Positions 1-11,115 of a stretch of 64,000 bases of DNA are shown here, piece after piece. The position numbers and the translations under genes are program-made. Each line of letters begins with the position of its first letter. Position 1 is the stretch's first letter. The notes under the pieces are model-generated. The model was not told where the DNA came from and made no database searches. It saw only the letters and a list, made by a program, of their open reading frames with translations. This DNA is from Daedaleopsis sinensis (lineage: Eukaryota > Basidiomycota > Agaricomycetes > Polyporales > Polyporaceae): the NCBI GenBank assembly GCA_033807695.1, contig CM066303.1:62001-126000 (forward strand). The letters run 5' to 3'.

Positions 1-1689
1 CTCCTATGCCGGTCGCAGCGTAACCCCGCGAGAACTTGGTGTTGGCGTGGTCGACAGCGGAGAGGCCGGTACACGTAGACATCTGGGCTATGTTAAGCAA
101 TGGAAAGACGGAATACACTGCCAGAGTAGACGTACCTCGTCTTGTTCACCATACCCTCCCAGAACCTCGTGGTACCCGGTGTCTTCGACGAAATACCCCC
201 ATCCACTGCCAAGGATGGGGTCCTTCTTCTCATTCGAGACGTCGCGTCGCTTCAGCCGGAAGCAGGCGTCCATAGCGACAGTTACCATGTACATATACCT
301 AGAACGAACGGTTAGCCTGTGGCTTCTAGCACACCGAATGGGTCGAATCGAACTAAGGCTACTCACTTCAGATCGTCGGATACGGAGTCCCAATTGTCCG
401 GAATGTTTATGCCGGGATGGGGGCAAGCAGGGCACCGAACCGCCAGCTCGCCTGGTTGTGTGCCCATCACTCCAGTAGGATCATGCCCGCGCCCACAGCG
501 TTTGAGCCGCTTGAGATGGCGCCATTGAGCCACGACGCGCATGAATGCTTTGTAGCGGTCTTGAGCGTGTCCAGTCCCAGTGTTGTCGGTCAGGCACTCA
601 AGCGCGTTGTAGTAATGGAAGAGACTGGCGTTGCCTTCAAGACTATGGATATGGTAGTGTTCAAGGAGTTGGAACGTGAAAGCTGTGTTCGGCTCGGAGT
701 CGGTAGCCGGCCAAAGATCATACCGGAGGAGTTGTTGCACGACACTGCCTGCGCGACCTGCATTATCACACCCACAGAAATCCACAGCGACCAAGTGACG
801 ACCGTCGACATGAATGGCACAGAAGTCGTCGCGAGAAGGGAGTGGGTTGGAGCACCGGCTATGATCGTGATGATGTCCGAGCTGGATTCTAAGGCCCAGA
901 GCCTTCAGCGTAACATTCTCGAACGTAAGACCTGTCCACTTCTGCTGGCTCGAGGTTACAACGTGGATATGCCTCACACAATGTACGGCATACTGACCTT
1001 GATCCTGTGGTAGGGATTTGAAGAGTGTATGCGCACTGCGCAGTCTTCACACATCAGAGGCCCTGGGGAGCATGATGCGCACCGGATGACAGCCTCTCTG
1101 GGCTCGGCACGATTTGGGCAGTGTGCACATTGCTTGTGCGTGGCCAGACCCCGGCCGTCGCGCCGCAGCATCTCTTGTAGATACAGATCACGTTGAGGGA
1201 TGAACAACTTCATGGGCTCGTCCTGGAACAGCGAGCGGGGTTTGCGATCAATAGGTTAGCCTAGTACATCCTCTCGAAGTGGACTGGACTTACAGCGCTG
1301 ATGTACCTGCGTGCACGCGCCTCCTCCGCCGCGCTCCGGTTTGCCTGCATAGTGGCGGCCACGCCGTCGTCCTCTGGATCCAGAAAGGTCGGATCCCAGT
1401 CTTCCGCCGTCCCGATGTCAGGGAGCTCCGCCGCCGGGGCTTCATTGCCGTTGTCGGCAAGGTCTGAGGGGCCCGGGCTAGATGACATCGGAGGGATCGG
1501 GACCGTTGTGCGGAGAATACGTCGTCGGTCGTCAGAAAGACTGTCGACCGTGAATCCTTCCGGCACACCACCTCGCTCTGGCGCGGATGCATTGGCGAGA
1601 GCGTCCCCAGCGGTCACCTGTGAGAAGTCGGCGTAGAGGTCGGGGTCGGCAGGCTTCTTCTTTGCACGCTTTACTGGTCGTTTAGACAT
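1..1689 (-). CDS. KDZ-family transposase (N-terminal part, runs off the left edge)
   Basis: DNA transposase of the Kyakuja-Dileera-Zisupton type. Five exons read in phase on the - strand: 1689-1294, 1222-998, 941-367, 298-136 and 82-1, with GT...AG introns. Exons 2-3 encode the cysteine-cluster region (CxC2-type) that precedes KDZ catalytic domains: CASCSPGPLMCEDC, then HRIKKWTGLTFENVTL and LGLRIQLGH. Exons 4-5 begin the catalytic domain with DACFRLKRRD, GWGYFVED and MSTCTGLSAVDHANTKFSRG, all characteristic of this family. The first exon is charged and low in complexity, with a Lys/Arg-rich start (KRPVKRAKKK) that could act as a nuclear signal. The reading frame is intact through 1.44 kb of coding sequence, so the visible part shows no decay. 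The catalytic acidic residues lie outside the window. It is divergently arranged with the TET/JBP gene on its right. The family call is firm; activity is unknown. Confidence 0.9.
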
Positions 1690-1914
1690 TGTAGTTTAGT
1701 GAGACGAGTAGTACTGAGCGTCGAGAGCATGACCGGAAACTGCAGTGAAAAAGATAATAGATGCGATAGGTACGGCGTCTAAGTCGTCACAAGTGACTGG
1801 ACGCGTCTGTGACGTGACCTCAGAAGACTTCTCCGCCCTGCTTAAGTGCCCCTCCGCCGCTCTTCTTTCCCAACCACCATCTTCAACCCCACCGCCCACT
1901 GACGGAGACGCGGC
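1690..1914. promoter_or_regulatory. Putative bidirectional promoter between KDZ and TET/JBP genes
   Basis: The transposase ATG is at 1689 on the - strand. The earliest plausible ATG of the dioxygenase gene on the + strand is at 1915, leaving about 225 bp to drive both. If the + gene starts at 2138 instead, the shared stretch is about 450 bp. No clear TATA box is visible. The position is the evidence; the function is inferred. Confidence 0.35.
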
Positions 1915-2137
1915 ATGTCCACTCGAACCCGAGGTACGTTCATATGTCTTGCGTGCAAGCCACTGTATGAGAGATCCGCCCTTGGATCACCGGCAGTGGC
2001 AAGCGCGCTGATTTCATTGCCGAGCCCCGGCTGACGCGCCATGTACGCGCCCTCGACGCGCCTTTGACAGGGATCCTTGCTCCCCACTGTCTGTCGGCCT
2101 TCCGAAAGGTGCGTATCTCACTCTCATTCTTCTCTAC

Positions 2138-4054
2138 ATGTCCGAATGCAGACGGACTACGCAGACACGGTCCGGGATCGGATTTTCTCCATGGACTCGC
2201 AATGTTGGTCCTCCCCTGCACACACATACGGACTTCGACTTGGAGGCGAGTCTGAGGGAGGCGCTCGGAACCACGCGCGCCACCGATCCCGCAGCTGTGC
2301 CCCGCAACACACTGGACCCAGATGACCCCGAGCTCGAAGACACCTCGTCTCTCCCCAACAGTGCCGATGCGCACGACCCTGCTATCGACAGCATCTTCAA
2401 AGATTTTGCGCGCATTGCAAAGAAACCCGCACGTCCCGAACGCGCGCCCCTTCAACAGCTCTCGCCAGCCAGTGTCGAGCCTCGCACCGGACGCGGCGAC
2501 GCTCAATATTCGACACCCTCCTCCACCTCGCGCGAAGCTCCGCGCGCCCCTCTTGCCCCCCCGGCATCGTTCGCGCCTGAGATCACAGCCGCCCAAAGCG
2601 AAGACGGTCCCCCGCACGCCACCCCTCGTGCATCCAACAGGAAGGCGCGCGCCAACCAGCGCTCGAAAGAGCACCGGCGCGTCCGCAGGGCGGCTGATGC
2701 CGCGAAGGGCAATCTGCTGTACCCCGACGGCAAACCATTGAAGCTCGCCGCGCTGCGTCAGATTCAAAATGCGGAGGCTCTGTTCGCAGACGAAGACTTA
2801 AGTCAGCTCCTGACCCTCGACGACGACCGCATGGCGGTGGATCCTACCGCAGCGGCCCCCATTCTGACCGACTACAGCCTCGACGACGACGGCGTGCCGG
2901 TGTCCTCTACGGCATACACCGCACGCTTCATCAGGCAGACCGAGGCGGACCGCCGGAAGATGACCATTGACGAAGCGCGCAAGCTCCCTGGCTTCAGATA
3001 CATACCGTGGACGGGCAGGTGGGTTCTTTTCGTTGCACAGCCGTTGCAGCTTCACTAACCCTCACTGTGCAATCAGAGTGACCCGCGCGATCCTTGACAA
3101 GCATAAGCGCGTGACAGTCCTTCTGGACGGCAGGCCGAACGACCCGTCCTGGGATGCCGTGAACCAGGAGCTGAGCAAACTCCTCCCGATCGTCGCGCAG
3201 GCGTACAAGTTCGCCCCGTCGCGCAAGCCAAACCGACGAGGAGCGTTCGAGACCATATCTAGTGGTATATCGTTCGGAGGTGGCCAAAAGGTACGATCCC
3301 ATGGCTCACGTCCTATGTTATGTCACTCATCTGACCGCCTCCACAGCGTGTTGGCAACTTCGCCTTAACCAAACACAATCTCGCGATATGGACTGTACTT
3401 CTCAAACTGCGAGCCATACGACGTGTAGCGAACTTCGCGAACAGTGAGTTGTTCAGTTCGTTGCCCAGTGTGCCTGTCTGACTTACTCTCGCGCCCTCAG
3501 CGGGCCTGCGAGTATTCTTCCCCAAGATTCACCGGTACTACTGCGACACCCTCGCCAGTCTGTGCACACACCATCCGTCGCTGAGGCGAAACATCGACGA
3601 CAACGCCTTCGCTGCTATGTCCATTAACCTCGGTCCTCAGGCCGTGTCGTACGTACATACCGACCACCTGAATCTAGCCTACGGCCTTTGCGCCATCACC
3701 GCCCTCGGGAACTACGACTCCGAGCTGGGAGGCCACCTTATCCTATGGGACCTACGTCTCATCATACAGTTCCCTCCAGGATCTACCATCATTCTCCCAT
3801 CGGCGATCATCAAACACTCTAACACGGCTTTGAGTAGCGAGGAGGAGCGCAGGTACGCCCTTCTTCAATACTCGGCAGGTGGACTCTTCCGTTGGGTCGA
3901 CTGCGGTTTCCAAAGCAAGAAATCGTTCACGGAGGCTGGCAGGACCTTTGAGCAGTCTGGGAAGGACAGGTGGGAGGAGGGGTTAGCAATGTTCAGCACT
4001 TGGGATGAGCTGCGTAGTGGGTTGGCGTCGACGAGCTCGCAGTTGGCAAAGTAG
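2138..4054 (+). CDS. TET/JBP-type Fe(II)/2-oxoglutarate dioxygenase (KDZ-transposon associated)
   Basis: Predicted nucleic-acid base oxygenase (oxidation of 5-methyl-pyrimidine in the TET/JBP family). Four exons join in phase: 2138-3018, 3077-3290, 3347-3443 and 3501-4054, giving 581 residues. The catalytic core is in the last exon: YVHTDHLNLAYG holds the H-x-D iron ligands (about H450, D452), followed by GGHLILWDL, PPGSTIILPSAIIKHSN with the distal His (about H503), and an Arg for 2-oxoglutarate near 515 before YSAGGLFRWVD. This order is what mushroom TET/JBP proteins show. The N-terminal 280 residues are disordered and rich in Pro, Ser and basic residues (RKARANQRSKEHRRVRR). The true 5' end is unsettled: an ATG at 1915 followed by a donor-like site, and a small candidate exon at 2071-2108, do not join in phase with the 2138 frame. 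All ligands are present, so it looks functional. Base substrate and activity are inferred from the family. Confidence 0.85.
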
Positions 4055-4637
4055 TAATCACAGCATGTAACTTCTCCGCAACGCCTTTCTTGAATCCCCA
4101 GACAATTTCTTGATTCTACAAACCCGCTGATAGTCCGTCGTATTTTCGAACTGCATGCTTGAACTACTATGCTAGCGAGGATACTATGGATACAGAAGTC
4201 CGATGTTCAAGTTCCTAAACTGGGCGCCCTGTGCAATACTATGCGAAACCGGAGACGCTGTTTAGACAAGTCATACATATACGACTCCTGGTCATTGTCT
4301 GGTACATTTCATCCTGTCTACTACTGTTATGATATGTACTGATCACATACACTGATCACAGCGACCAGCAGTGAAGTAGTTGACGATGTAGGTGTATCTG
4401 GAAATAATAAGACGTCAAGACACCCCTAAGACGACCTGTTTTAAGACGGCTACCCAGCAGTACCCAGCCTATCCACCAGCGCTAGGCGCATCCAACTCTG
4501 CTCTCGCTCGCGAGTCGTGACCCTCTCGGTCACTGTGCAGACTCTATCGACACACTCTATCGACACACTCCTCTCACTCGCCGACGCTTTGTTTAGGACT
4601 CTCCATCTGCAACAGGCGGGAAGCTTGCGAAAGTACT
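4055..4637. other. Spacer downstream of the TET/JBP gene
   Basis: AT-richer stretch with no supported gene. It contains a direct duplication of CTATCGACACACT at about 4545-4570, just before the next gene. This may be 3' UTR and promoter sequence. Confidence 0.4.
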
Positions 4638-5754
4638 ATGGCCCCCGACTCAGAGGCAACCCGTCCTGTCCGGCGCGCAGTCGAAGCCGACCTAGTTGAA
4701 GCACCTCAGGCTGAGGTCGTTCTCACCCATCAGCAGCTACTACGTCAGGCCCGTAACGCCAGGTACTACGAGAAGAAGCGCGAGTGAGTACTACTTTTAT
4801 TGCCCCCATTCACGAAGTCCTACATCTCCATCCATCTCTGTTAGAAAAACCCGCACGCGCGACTCCGAGTCGGACATTACAACCAAGAAGCCTCTCACTA
4901 GCCGGACCGAGGAGCAGAAGACGTTGCGCAAGGCACGCAATGCTCGCTACTATGCTCGAAGAAAAAGGTGTGCCGAGTCAGTCTCGACCATCTGCTGCGG
5001 CTGAACTTCTCCTCCTCGTCCGTCGTGTCTTGTCATGTATGCTGATTTATCTGGCTTTGTGGTAGTCGCACTGGCAATGCTACCCCCGACGCAGATACCA
5101 CTGTCCCTGCAGAGCACGTCGTACCATATGATCATATAACCTTCGTGAGCCGCAGTGAGTGATCCACATCTTGGACATGTACACCTTAATCTCATGCCAA
5201 CTGTGGCATTTACAGCCTTGCGCCGATCTCAGACTATCTCAAACAATCGGCAGGGTCTTACTTTGCTCATGGAGAGGTGAGTACTAACCTCGTACTGTCT
5301 CCGCGAGTGGCGAAAGGCAATTCAAGCTGGTAAATCGATATGTGATGCTTATCCTTTCCCTTTCAGGACCGCTCAACGTCTCGCATGTGTCCGTCCTTAT
5401 CCGGACTGGGGCTACACACTCCTGTGTTACGATAGATTGAGATCTCGCCTCAAAGCTTGGGGGCTCCCAGCAGATCTTCAACATTTTGGCGAAGACCTCG
5501 AGCTTGAATGGGAGAAGGTGCGCGAGGACTCTAACGCGTGCGACGAATGGATCTCAGAGAAGGAGCAATGGGTGCGTGGTGGTGACGCCATTCTCGAGAT
5601 CATTTCTGCTATCTTGGGCGACGAGGAGGTCATGGAACAAATGACCCCGGAGGGCATGGGTGATGTATGGGCGGAGCTCTCTGGCATAGCGTACCAAGTC
5701 ATGTATATGATGTCTACCCTCGAGGCGAGATTGGTATTGTTGCAGCATTACTGA
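4638..5754 (+). CDS. Unrecognised 268-residue protein with a doubled ARNARYY motif
   Basis: Five exons join in phase (4638-4783, 4845-4967, 5066-5154, 5216-5276, 5367-5754), each bordered by GT...AG, giving 268 residues. Two similar basic segments stand out: RQARNARYYEKKRE at the end of exon 1 and RKARNARYYARRKR at the end of exon 2. They are likely short basic helices, perhaps for nucleic-acid binding. The last exon encodes an acidic helical domain with several Trp (DLELEWEKVREDSNACDEWI) and ends in MYMMSTLEARLVLLQHY. No family was recognised. It lies 0.6 kb downstream of the TET/JBP gene in the same direction and could be transposon cargo or a host gene. The in-phase exon chain is good evidence that it is a real gene. 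Confidence 0.65.
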
Positions 5755-7054
5755 TCCTCTATATATTTCCATCGATGCAACTCACCAGTTCACCGACTCG
5801 TAAGCTACGATAACACGATAAGTGTGCACACTGAATACTAATCTGGCTGTACATACGGGGGCATTGGAATACGGTGCGCCTCGGGCAAGCATACGCAGTT
5901 GGTAGATTTTTGGAGGACCCGCGAGGACCGGTCCGCTGGGCACCCCATCAAATTCAGGGCGTCGGGCGAGGTGAGACCTGGCTGTGCCAGATTCTGGGCC
6001 CGCTCTTGACAATGACGATTGACTACTAATGACATCCGTGTCATTCCGCTATAGAACAATTTGACTATCAGTAAGTATAGAATGTGTTCCAACCGAAGTA
6101 CTACTGACCGATGCCTCTGAGTCACAAAGACTTCACTTGCGACCTCATCAAGCAGGCCCGGCCAGCGTAGACGACTTGCGTGTGGTGGAGATCGATTTCA
6201 GTGACTCGGGCTTGGTCTCTTCGGACGCACGGGTCTGAGCCGCATGTGCGCGAGCATCGGGCACATGCGGCGCGAGATTGCACATGTTCCGGAAAATAAA
6301 TGGGACCCTGACAGGTAAGCAATACCGTCTGATATCCTCTCCACTTCACCCGGCCCTGTTTCCGGTGCGGTGTCAGTTTCGTCGCGCCACGGATTAATAT
6401 TATTACTCTCACCTCCTTCTCTTTATCCTGCTGCTTGTCCAGCCTATAGCACCGATCTACACCGCTAGCTCTGGGTCTGAAGCCCTTGACAGAGAGAGAA
6501 CGGTTCGCAAATGCTGCCTGTACATAGTAAGTAAGTACATGTCCATGATATCGAAGGAATTTTGCCCCTATTGGCATGGATCACCCATCAGACACCACGA
6601 TTGGGATCGAGAGACTCAAGACAGCCTTACCACTTATGGATTCCGCCAGTATTTACCCAACTACTCGGCTGGAGGACAGCTGTTTGCCGACCAGTTAATT
6701 GACGAGGTTCAAACTCAATCCCGCACGCTGCGTGACTCCTGTTCGAGTGAACTCCCAGGTAGCGATGTTAGGAATAAGATGCTGAGATGCTTGCAGCAGA
6801 TAGTAGAGCTCTGGTGCCATTTGAAACTCAGTCGGAGGGTGTATACAATAGGGGAAGGACGGACGGGATGGCAAAGGTTGGGGCGAAACAACATTTAAGT
6901 CGTGTCGGCTAAGTGACGCGAGGTGTCACAGCTGTGACATCCCACTCGCATGCGCACAACTCGAGACTCGGCCAACATAATATAACGACTCTGCGCCGCA
7001 ACAGAACGATGTTCCACCCCGCTCCCCCCCAAAAAATACGACTAGACCGTCACC
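5755..7054. other. Region without a supported gene; exon-like fragments on the + strand
   Basis: Several + strand stretches look like isolated exons: 5850-5968 ends at a good donor (GTGAGA), and 6590-6898 reads as a hydrophilic open segment beginning YWHGSPIRHHDWDRE. A stop interrupts the frame near 6207, and I could not link the pieces in phase. They may be a decayed gene. The last 150 bp would be the promoter of the next gene. Confidence 0.3.
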
Positions 7055-10000
7055 ATGTCCTCCTCCAACTTTGACGTCGAATACATTCAAGTTGATCCTG
7101 CTCCTACAACCTCTAGCGCCCCGGCGCGCCCTTCGAAGGCGGCCCGCAAGCGGCACAACGCGAACAAGGAGAAGAAGGGCGGTCGCCCGGGCAACCCCGG
7201 CCTCTTCCACGGCGAGCGCGAAGCATATCTGCACAGTCACCTTCCCGCCTTCATGGACCTCCCTCCCCGCTCCCGCGGCACAGAGGCATCCAACTTCTGG
7301 AACCCCGTCTTTGCTGGATACTGGGCAAGGTTCCCCTGGTTCGTTCCGAAGGATGAAGACCCGGCAACATCTACGTGCACGGAGCCGGAGGAGATGACGG
7401 ATGAGATGATCGCGCTGAAGGGCGAGATCATCAAGAAGACCCAGACGGTATGTCCATAGGATTGATTCTACTAGTTCTGCACATCTTCCCATTCGTCTAT
7501 GTATATCTGGTACATGGCTGACTAACTGTTGCCTTGTTACTATCGCAGCAAATCGAGTCGCACATGCGATATGTGCGAGGGAATCAGATCAGGCGCCTCG
7601 AGAACCCCTGGGACGACCACCTAGACCGCATGAAGGAGCAGGCCCACCCGGACCCATCCCCTCGTCGTCTAGCAGACTGGCAGCTGTACATGACGAAGAA
7701 CCGTGAGGAGATCGACGAAGTATTCGCCGACAGGTGGCCGACCACCGGTCTCGCTGACAGGTTCCGCCTATCCTTTCGTGCGACCATCGCGCGCGAGTTA
7801 TTGGCCCAGAGGACCGACGAGTATCGCGCTGAGCTAGAGGCTGAGGTGCTGGAGCTGCACAATGCGGATGCTGCGGCAGTGGAGGCAGATAACGAGCGCG
7901 ACAATGAGTTCAGCCCGGAGGACGTTCAGGCCAGGTACGTGGTACTTTATATTCCTCTGCCAGGTGTGAAGCTCTAACACTGTGTCATATAAGCTGTCGG
8001 AAAAACCTCGCGGACGTTGTACAGCCGCTCCTCGAAGGTATCAGGAAGCGGACCGGCTTCCACCTCACGCTGTTCGCAGGCGTGCCCGTCAACGATGGCA
8101 CGCGCGAGTTCGACCTCAAAGTGTAAGACAGCGCCACCTCTTCATGTTTTCTCCCAGTATACTGATGTTATATAGCGTTACCGCAGGGAAGACGAGGGGG
8201 TCTGTGCCTGTTCCATGGCACCTCCACGACAGCGCAAGGTTCCGGACTGATGTCATGGCATCATTCACGCGGTATCTCATGAATACTGAAGGTGCGCTAA
8301 CGCCATACGCTCTACTAATAATCCGTGTGCTCATGTCGCTTGTAGAGTACAACCCTCGTGGATCGCAGCCACCAGCCCCGTCCATACAGGCGACAACCTC
8401 GGGCATGACCGCTGCTACCACCCCGGTTCCCCTGGCCACTGTTCAACAGCACAAGGAACCGCGACGCAATAAGACCGCCGTTACGACTCGCGCCCGCACC
8501 GACAAGGGTAAGGGCAAGCAACCCGAGCGGCGGCGCAAGGGGCGGCGTGGCCGAAGGAGGTCCGATTCTGCTTCTTACGACGGGTCAAGCTCCGAATCCG
8601 AACGCGCACGCAGCGAAGAGGACGATATCAACCCCAAGCACGCCGAGCGAACCGGACATGAAGATTCTGATGGCACAGAGTACGAGGACGTCCCGGAAGG
8701 GGCGGAGGTTCCTACGTTCGACGAGTTGGGCTTGTGTAGCTATGTTCGTCAATTCTTCCCTGTTCTCAATCCCCATCAGCAACGCAACCGGCTCTATGCG
8801 TGGGGCAAGATGGACAAAGATACACGCAAGGCGTTAGTGCCCTCTATCTGCGCATACTACCTGAGAAAGCACAAGCTGGAGTTGCCTGGCCCTTCTCTCC
8901 TAGAGATCGCTCAGGCCTCCGCGGCTCGCCAAGCTGCCATAGCTTCATCCACGTCATCCCCTCTCGGAGTACCGTCTTCTTCCGCCCCTGCGCCTACACC
9001 ATCCTCTCCCTCCCTGGCACCTGCGTCCATGTCGGGCGCCGCGCTGTCTCGCGCGGCCTCTCGCGTGCCGTCTCCCGCCCCTCACGCGCCGTCTCCCGCC
9101 CCTCGCGCGCCGTCTCCCGCCCCTCACGCGCCGTCTCCCGCCCCTCGCGCGCCGTCTCCCGCCCCTCACGCGCCGTCTCCCGCCCCTCGCGCGCCGTCTC
9201 CCGCCCCTCGCGCGCCGTCTCCCGCCCTTCGCGCGCCGTCTCCTGCCCCTCGCGCGCCGTCTCGTGCACCCTCTCGCGCACCATCTCATACATCTTCAGC
9301 TGCACCCTCTGGAGCGCCGTCTTCCGCGTCCGGCATTGCGTCCATGTCCTCGCCCGCGCCTCCGGTTGTGCCCTTGTCCGAACCCATACCGCCGCCCAAG
9401 TCCATTCGTCCATCCGTGCCTGCGCCCACGTCATTCTCTACATCTCACCAGGCTCCTGCGTCATCGTCGCGTTCTATTGTCGCTTCTATGTTGTCGCTCG
9501 CATCGCCCCTCCCTCCTGTGTCTGCCGCGCTCTCATCACAGCTAGCACTTGCAGCTCCGTTGTCGTCCTACCCTAGACCAAAGCCCAAAGTCCGATCAGG
9601 TGCCCGGGTTGACTCCTCCACTTCGTCGACACCTCCCGGTCCAATAGTGCCGCCTTCATCGCCTCCCAATGCCACCTTTTTGTCGACGGCTCCGAGACCC
9701 ATGGAGCTGCCTTCGCCCCAGACACCGCTTCCAGATATAATCCTCCTGAACGAGGATGGATGGCCGCAATGGGTTCGTAAGGCCTTCGACGAGTTGGAAT
9801 CCAAGAATCTGGGGAAGGACTTCATGCGCGCACTCGAATGGTGGACCGTTCTCGAACGTGGCTACCGCTGGGAGACGAGTGTGAGTCTCGTATGCTAGCT
9901 GATACATGTGAACCTACTAACATAGTTATCTAGACTCGCGGCCTTGGCTCTGAGCATAGACCCGAAGAGGTATTCCACTGGGTGCGCGTCCTCCGCCGTC

Positions 10001-10470
10001 GATACGACAAGCCCCCGACCATAAAAGACGAGGTTCGATACTCCAGCGACTGGTGGCGATGGTGGGCAGGGCTTCAGCCCCACTGGCGAGTGCGAGACGA
10101 GTCAGGACGTCCGGTCATTGCCGGTGAAGGGGACTGGGAGGATTTGATAAGGCCTGGGCAGAACGGTATGTTGATGATCTTGTTGTCTCTTGCGTGGTGG
10201 AGAGACGTCGCAACCGACGTCACGCTTGCGAGCTGGGATGCTGCGGTCAAGGATGTTGGATGGGTCCTCGCATCCATGGTTGCTGCAAGACTTGCTCCGA
10301 ACAGTACGACCAATTCGTAAGTGTTCAATCTGTCTCAGCTGCTACGAGTGTTTTCTGATGAATAGCTCAGAAAGCGATCATCACCTGAACACTCTGAGGA
10401 GGGAGAAGTGGTGACCGGGTCTCGTTCGTCCAAGCGCTTACGACGGAGCAAGCGCTCATCAGCGTCGTAA
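7055..10470 (+). CDS. Unrecognised 1013-residue mushroom protein with Pro-Ala-Ser repeat
   Basis: Seven exons join in phase: 7055-7447, 7549-7934, 7994-8122, 8176-8291, 8346-9880, 9934-10316 and 10371-10470, giving 1013 residues. The N-terminal third is a folded-looking domain: a basic start (KAARKRHNANKEKKGGRPGN), FHGEREAYLHSHLPAFMDL, then FWNPVFAGYWARFPWFVP. The middle is basic and acidic low complexity (KGKGKQPERRRKGRRGRRR, then acidic stretches), then a short domain (FDELGLCSYVRQFF), then about 250 residues of Pro/Ala/Ser including nine seven-residue repeats. The C-terminus is Trp-rich and folded again (GWPQWVRKAFDELES, SSDWWRWWAGLQPHWR), ending in a basic tail (SKRLRRSKRSSAS) reached by splicing at 10316/10371. 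The two-domain plan resembles proteins common in mushroom genomes near transposons, but that is from memory and I assign no function. Coding capacity is intact. Confidence 0.75.
9068..9256 (+). repeat. Coding minisatellite, nine 21-bp units
   Basis: Nine tandem 21-bp units encode PSPAPHA or PSPAPRA (one PSPALRA), followed by degenerate PSRA units to about 9290. The H/R alternation comes from one base (CAC versus CGC) and alternates in the first six units, which suggests growth by a 42-bp dimer. Confidence 0.95.
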
Positions 10471-11115
10471 GTATGTAGTACTGTGTCCTTGTGTTCACGG
10501 CTAGTACATATGCTCTACTAGTTCGCAGTCGCCCATGTCCGCTTGCCTATATATGCACCTCATGTACCCTATGCACCGATATGACATATGCTGCTATGCT
10601 TCTATTCAGAATCTATGCTCCGACAGACGTGTGCTGGGTGAATAGATGTGTATATAGTATTGTTCCATACCAGGTATCCAGTGAGGCAAGCAGGGGAGAG
10701 CGAACGAGGATAAGAGTACAAAGAGCGTTAATTTTAGACCATTATGTGGAGGAAGCGCTCGATGTTCCGTAGGCCGCCCTCTTTTGGCATGCTAAGCGCC
10801 TCTCCCCCTTTTGGAGAACAAGCGCTCCGCTGCACCGCACTGTCCCAATTTGGGTGGTGCTGGAGGCCGGGTGGCTGAACCTGACCCAAATAGGCCATCC
10901 TGGCGCCCGGGTGGCTTTTTTGGCTGGCTGGCGGCCAAACCGAGGGTATCCGACCATATAAGGCAGCCTGCCGACGTGCCGAGGGCCCGCCACAGCGTCT
11001 CGCCGGCCTGTTCTCCCCTCTCCCGGAGCCAGGTAATACATCAGGAGATAGCCTATCCATATTGTAAAGGAGGCCAGGTTAGGATCCTGTTCGTAATACA
11101 TTAGTACTACCACAG
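10471..11115. other. Non-coding stretch with a TATA-like, GC-rich segment
   Basis: No gene is supported. At 10956-10962 there is CATATAAGG followed by a GC-rich leader, which looks like a core promoter. The stretch around 10763-11100 could be a solo terminal repeat of an element, but I found no partner copy. The Plavaka remnant begins immediately after a good acceptor (CCACAG) at 11115. Confidence 0.3.

Noticed and set aside
6122..6577. 151-codon - strand frame
   Set aside because: No domain, no splice context, and composition is not protein-like.
8800..9576. Large open frames over the Pro-Ala-Ser repeat (258 codons in another + frame; 111 and 146 codons on the - strand)
   Set aside because: The 21-bp GC-rich repeat has no stops in several frames. 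The frame that continues in phase through both flanking introns is the PSPAP one.
10763..11100. TG-start, TATA-bearing stretch considered as a solo LTR
   Set aside because: No matching second copy, CA end or target duplication could be identified. Left as a spacer with a TATA-like motif.
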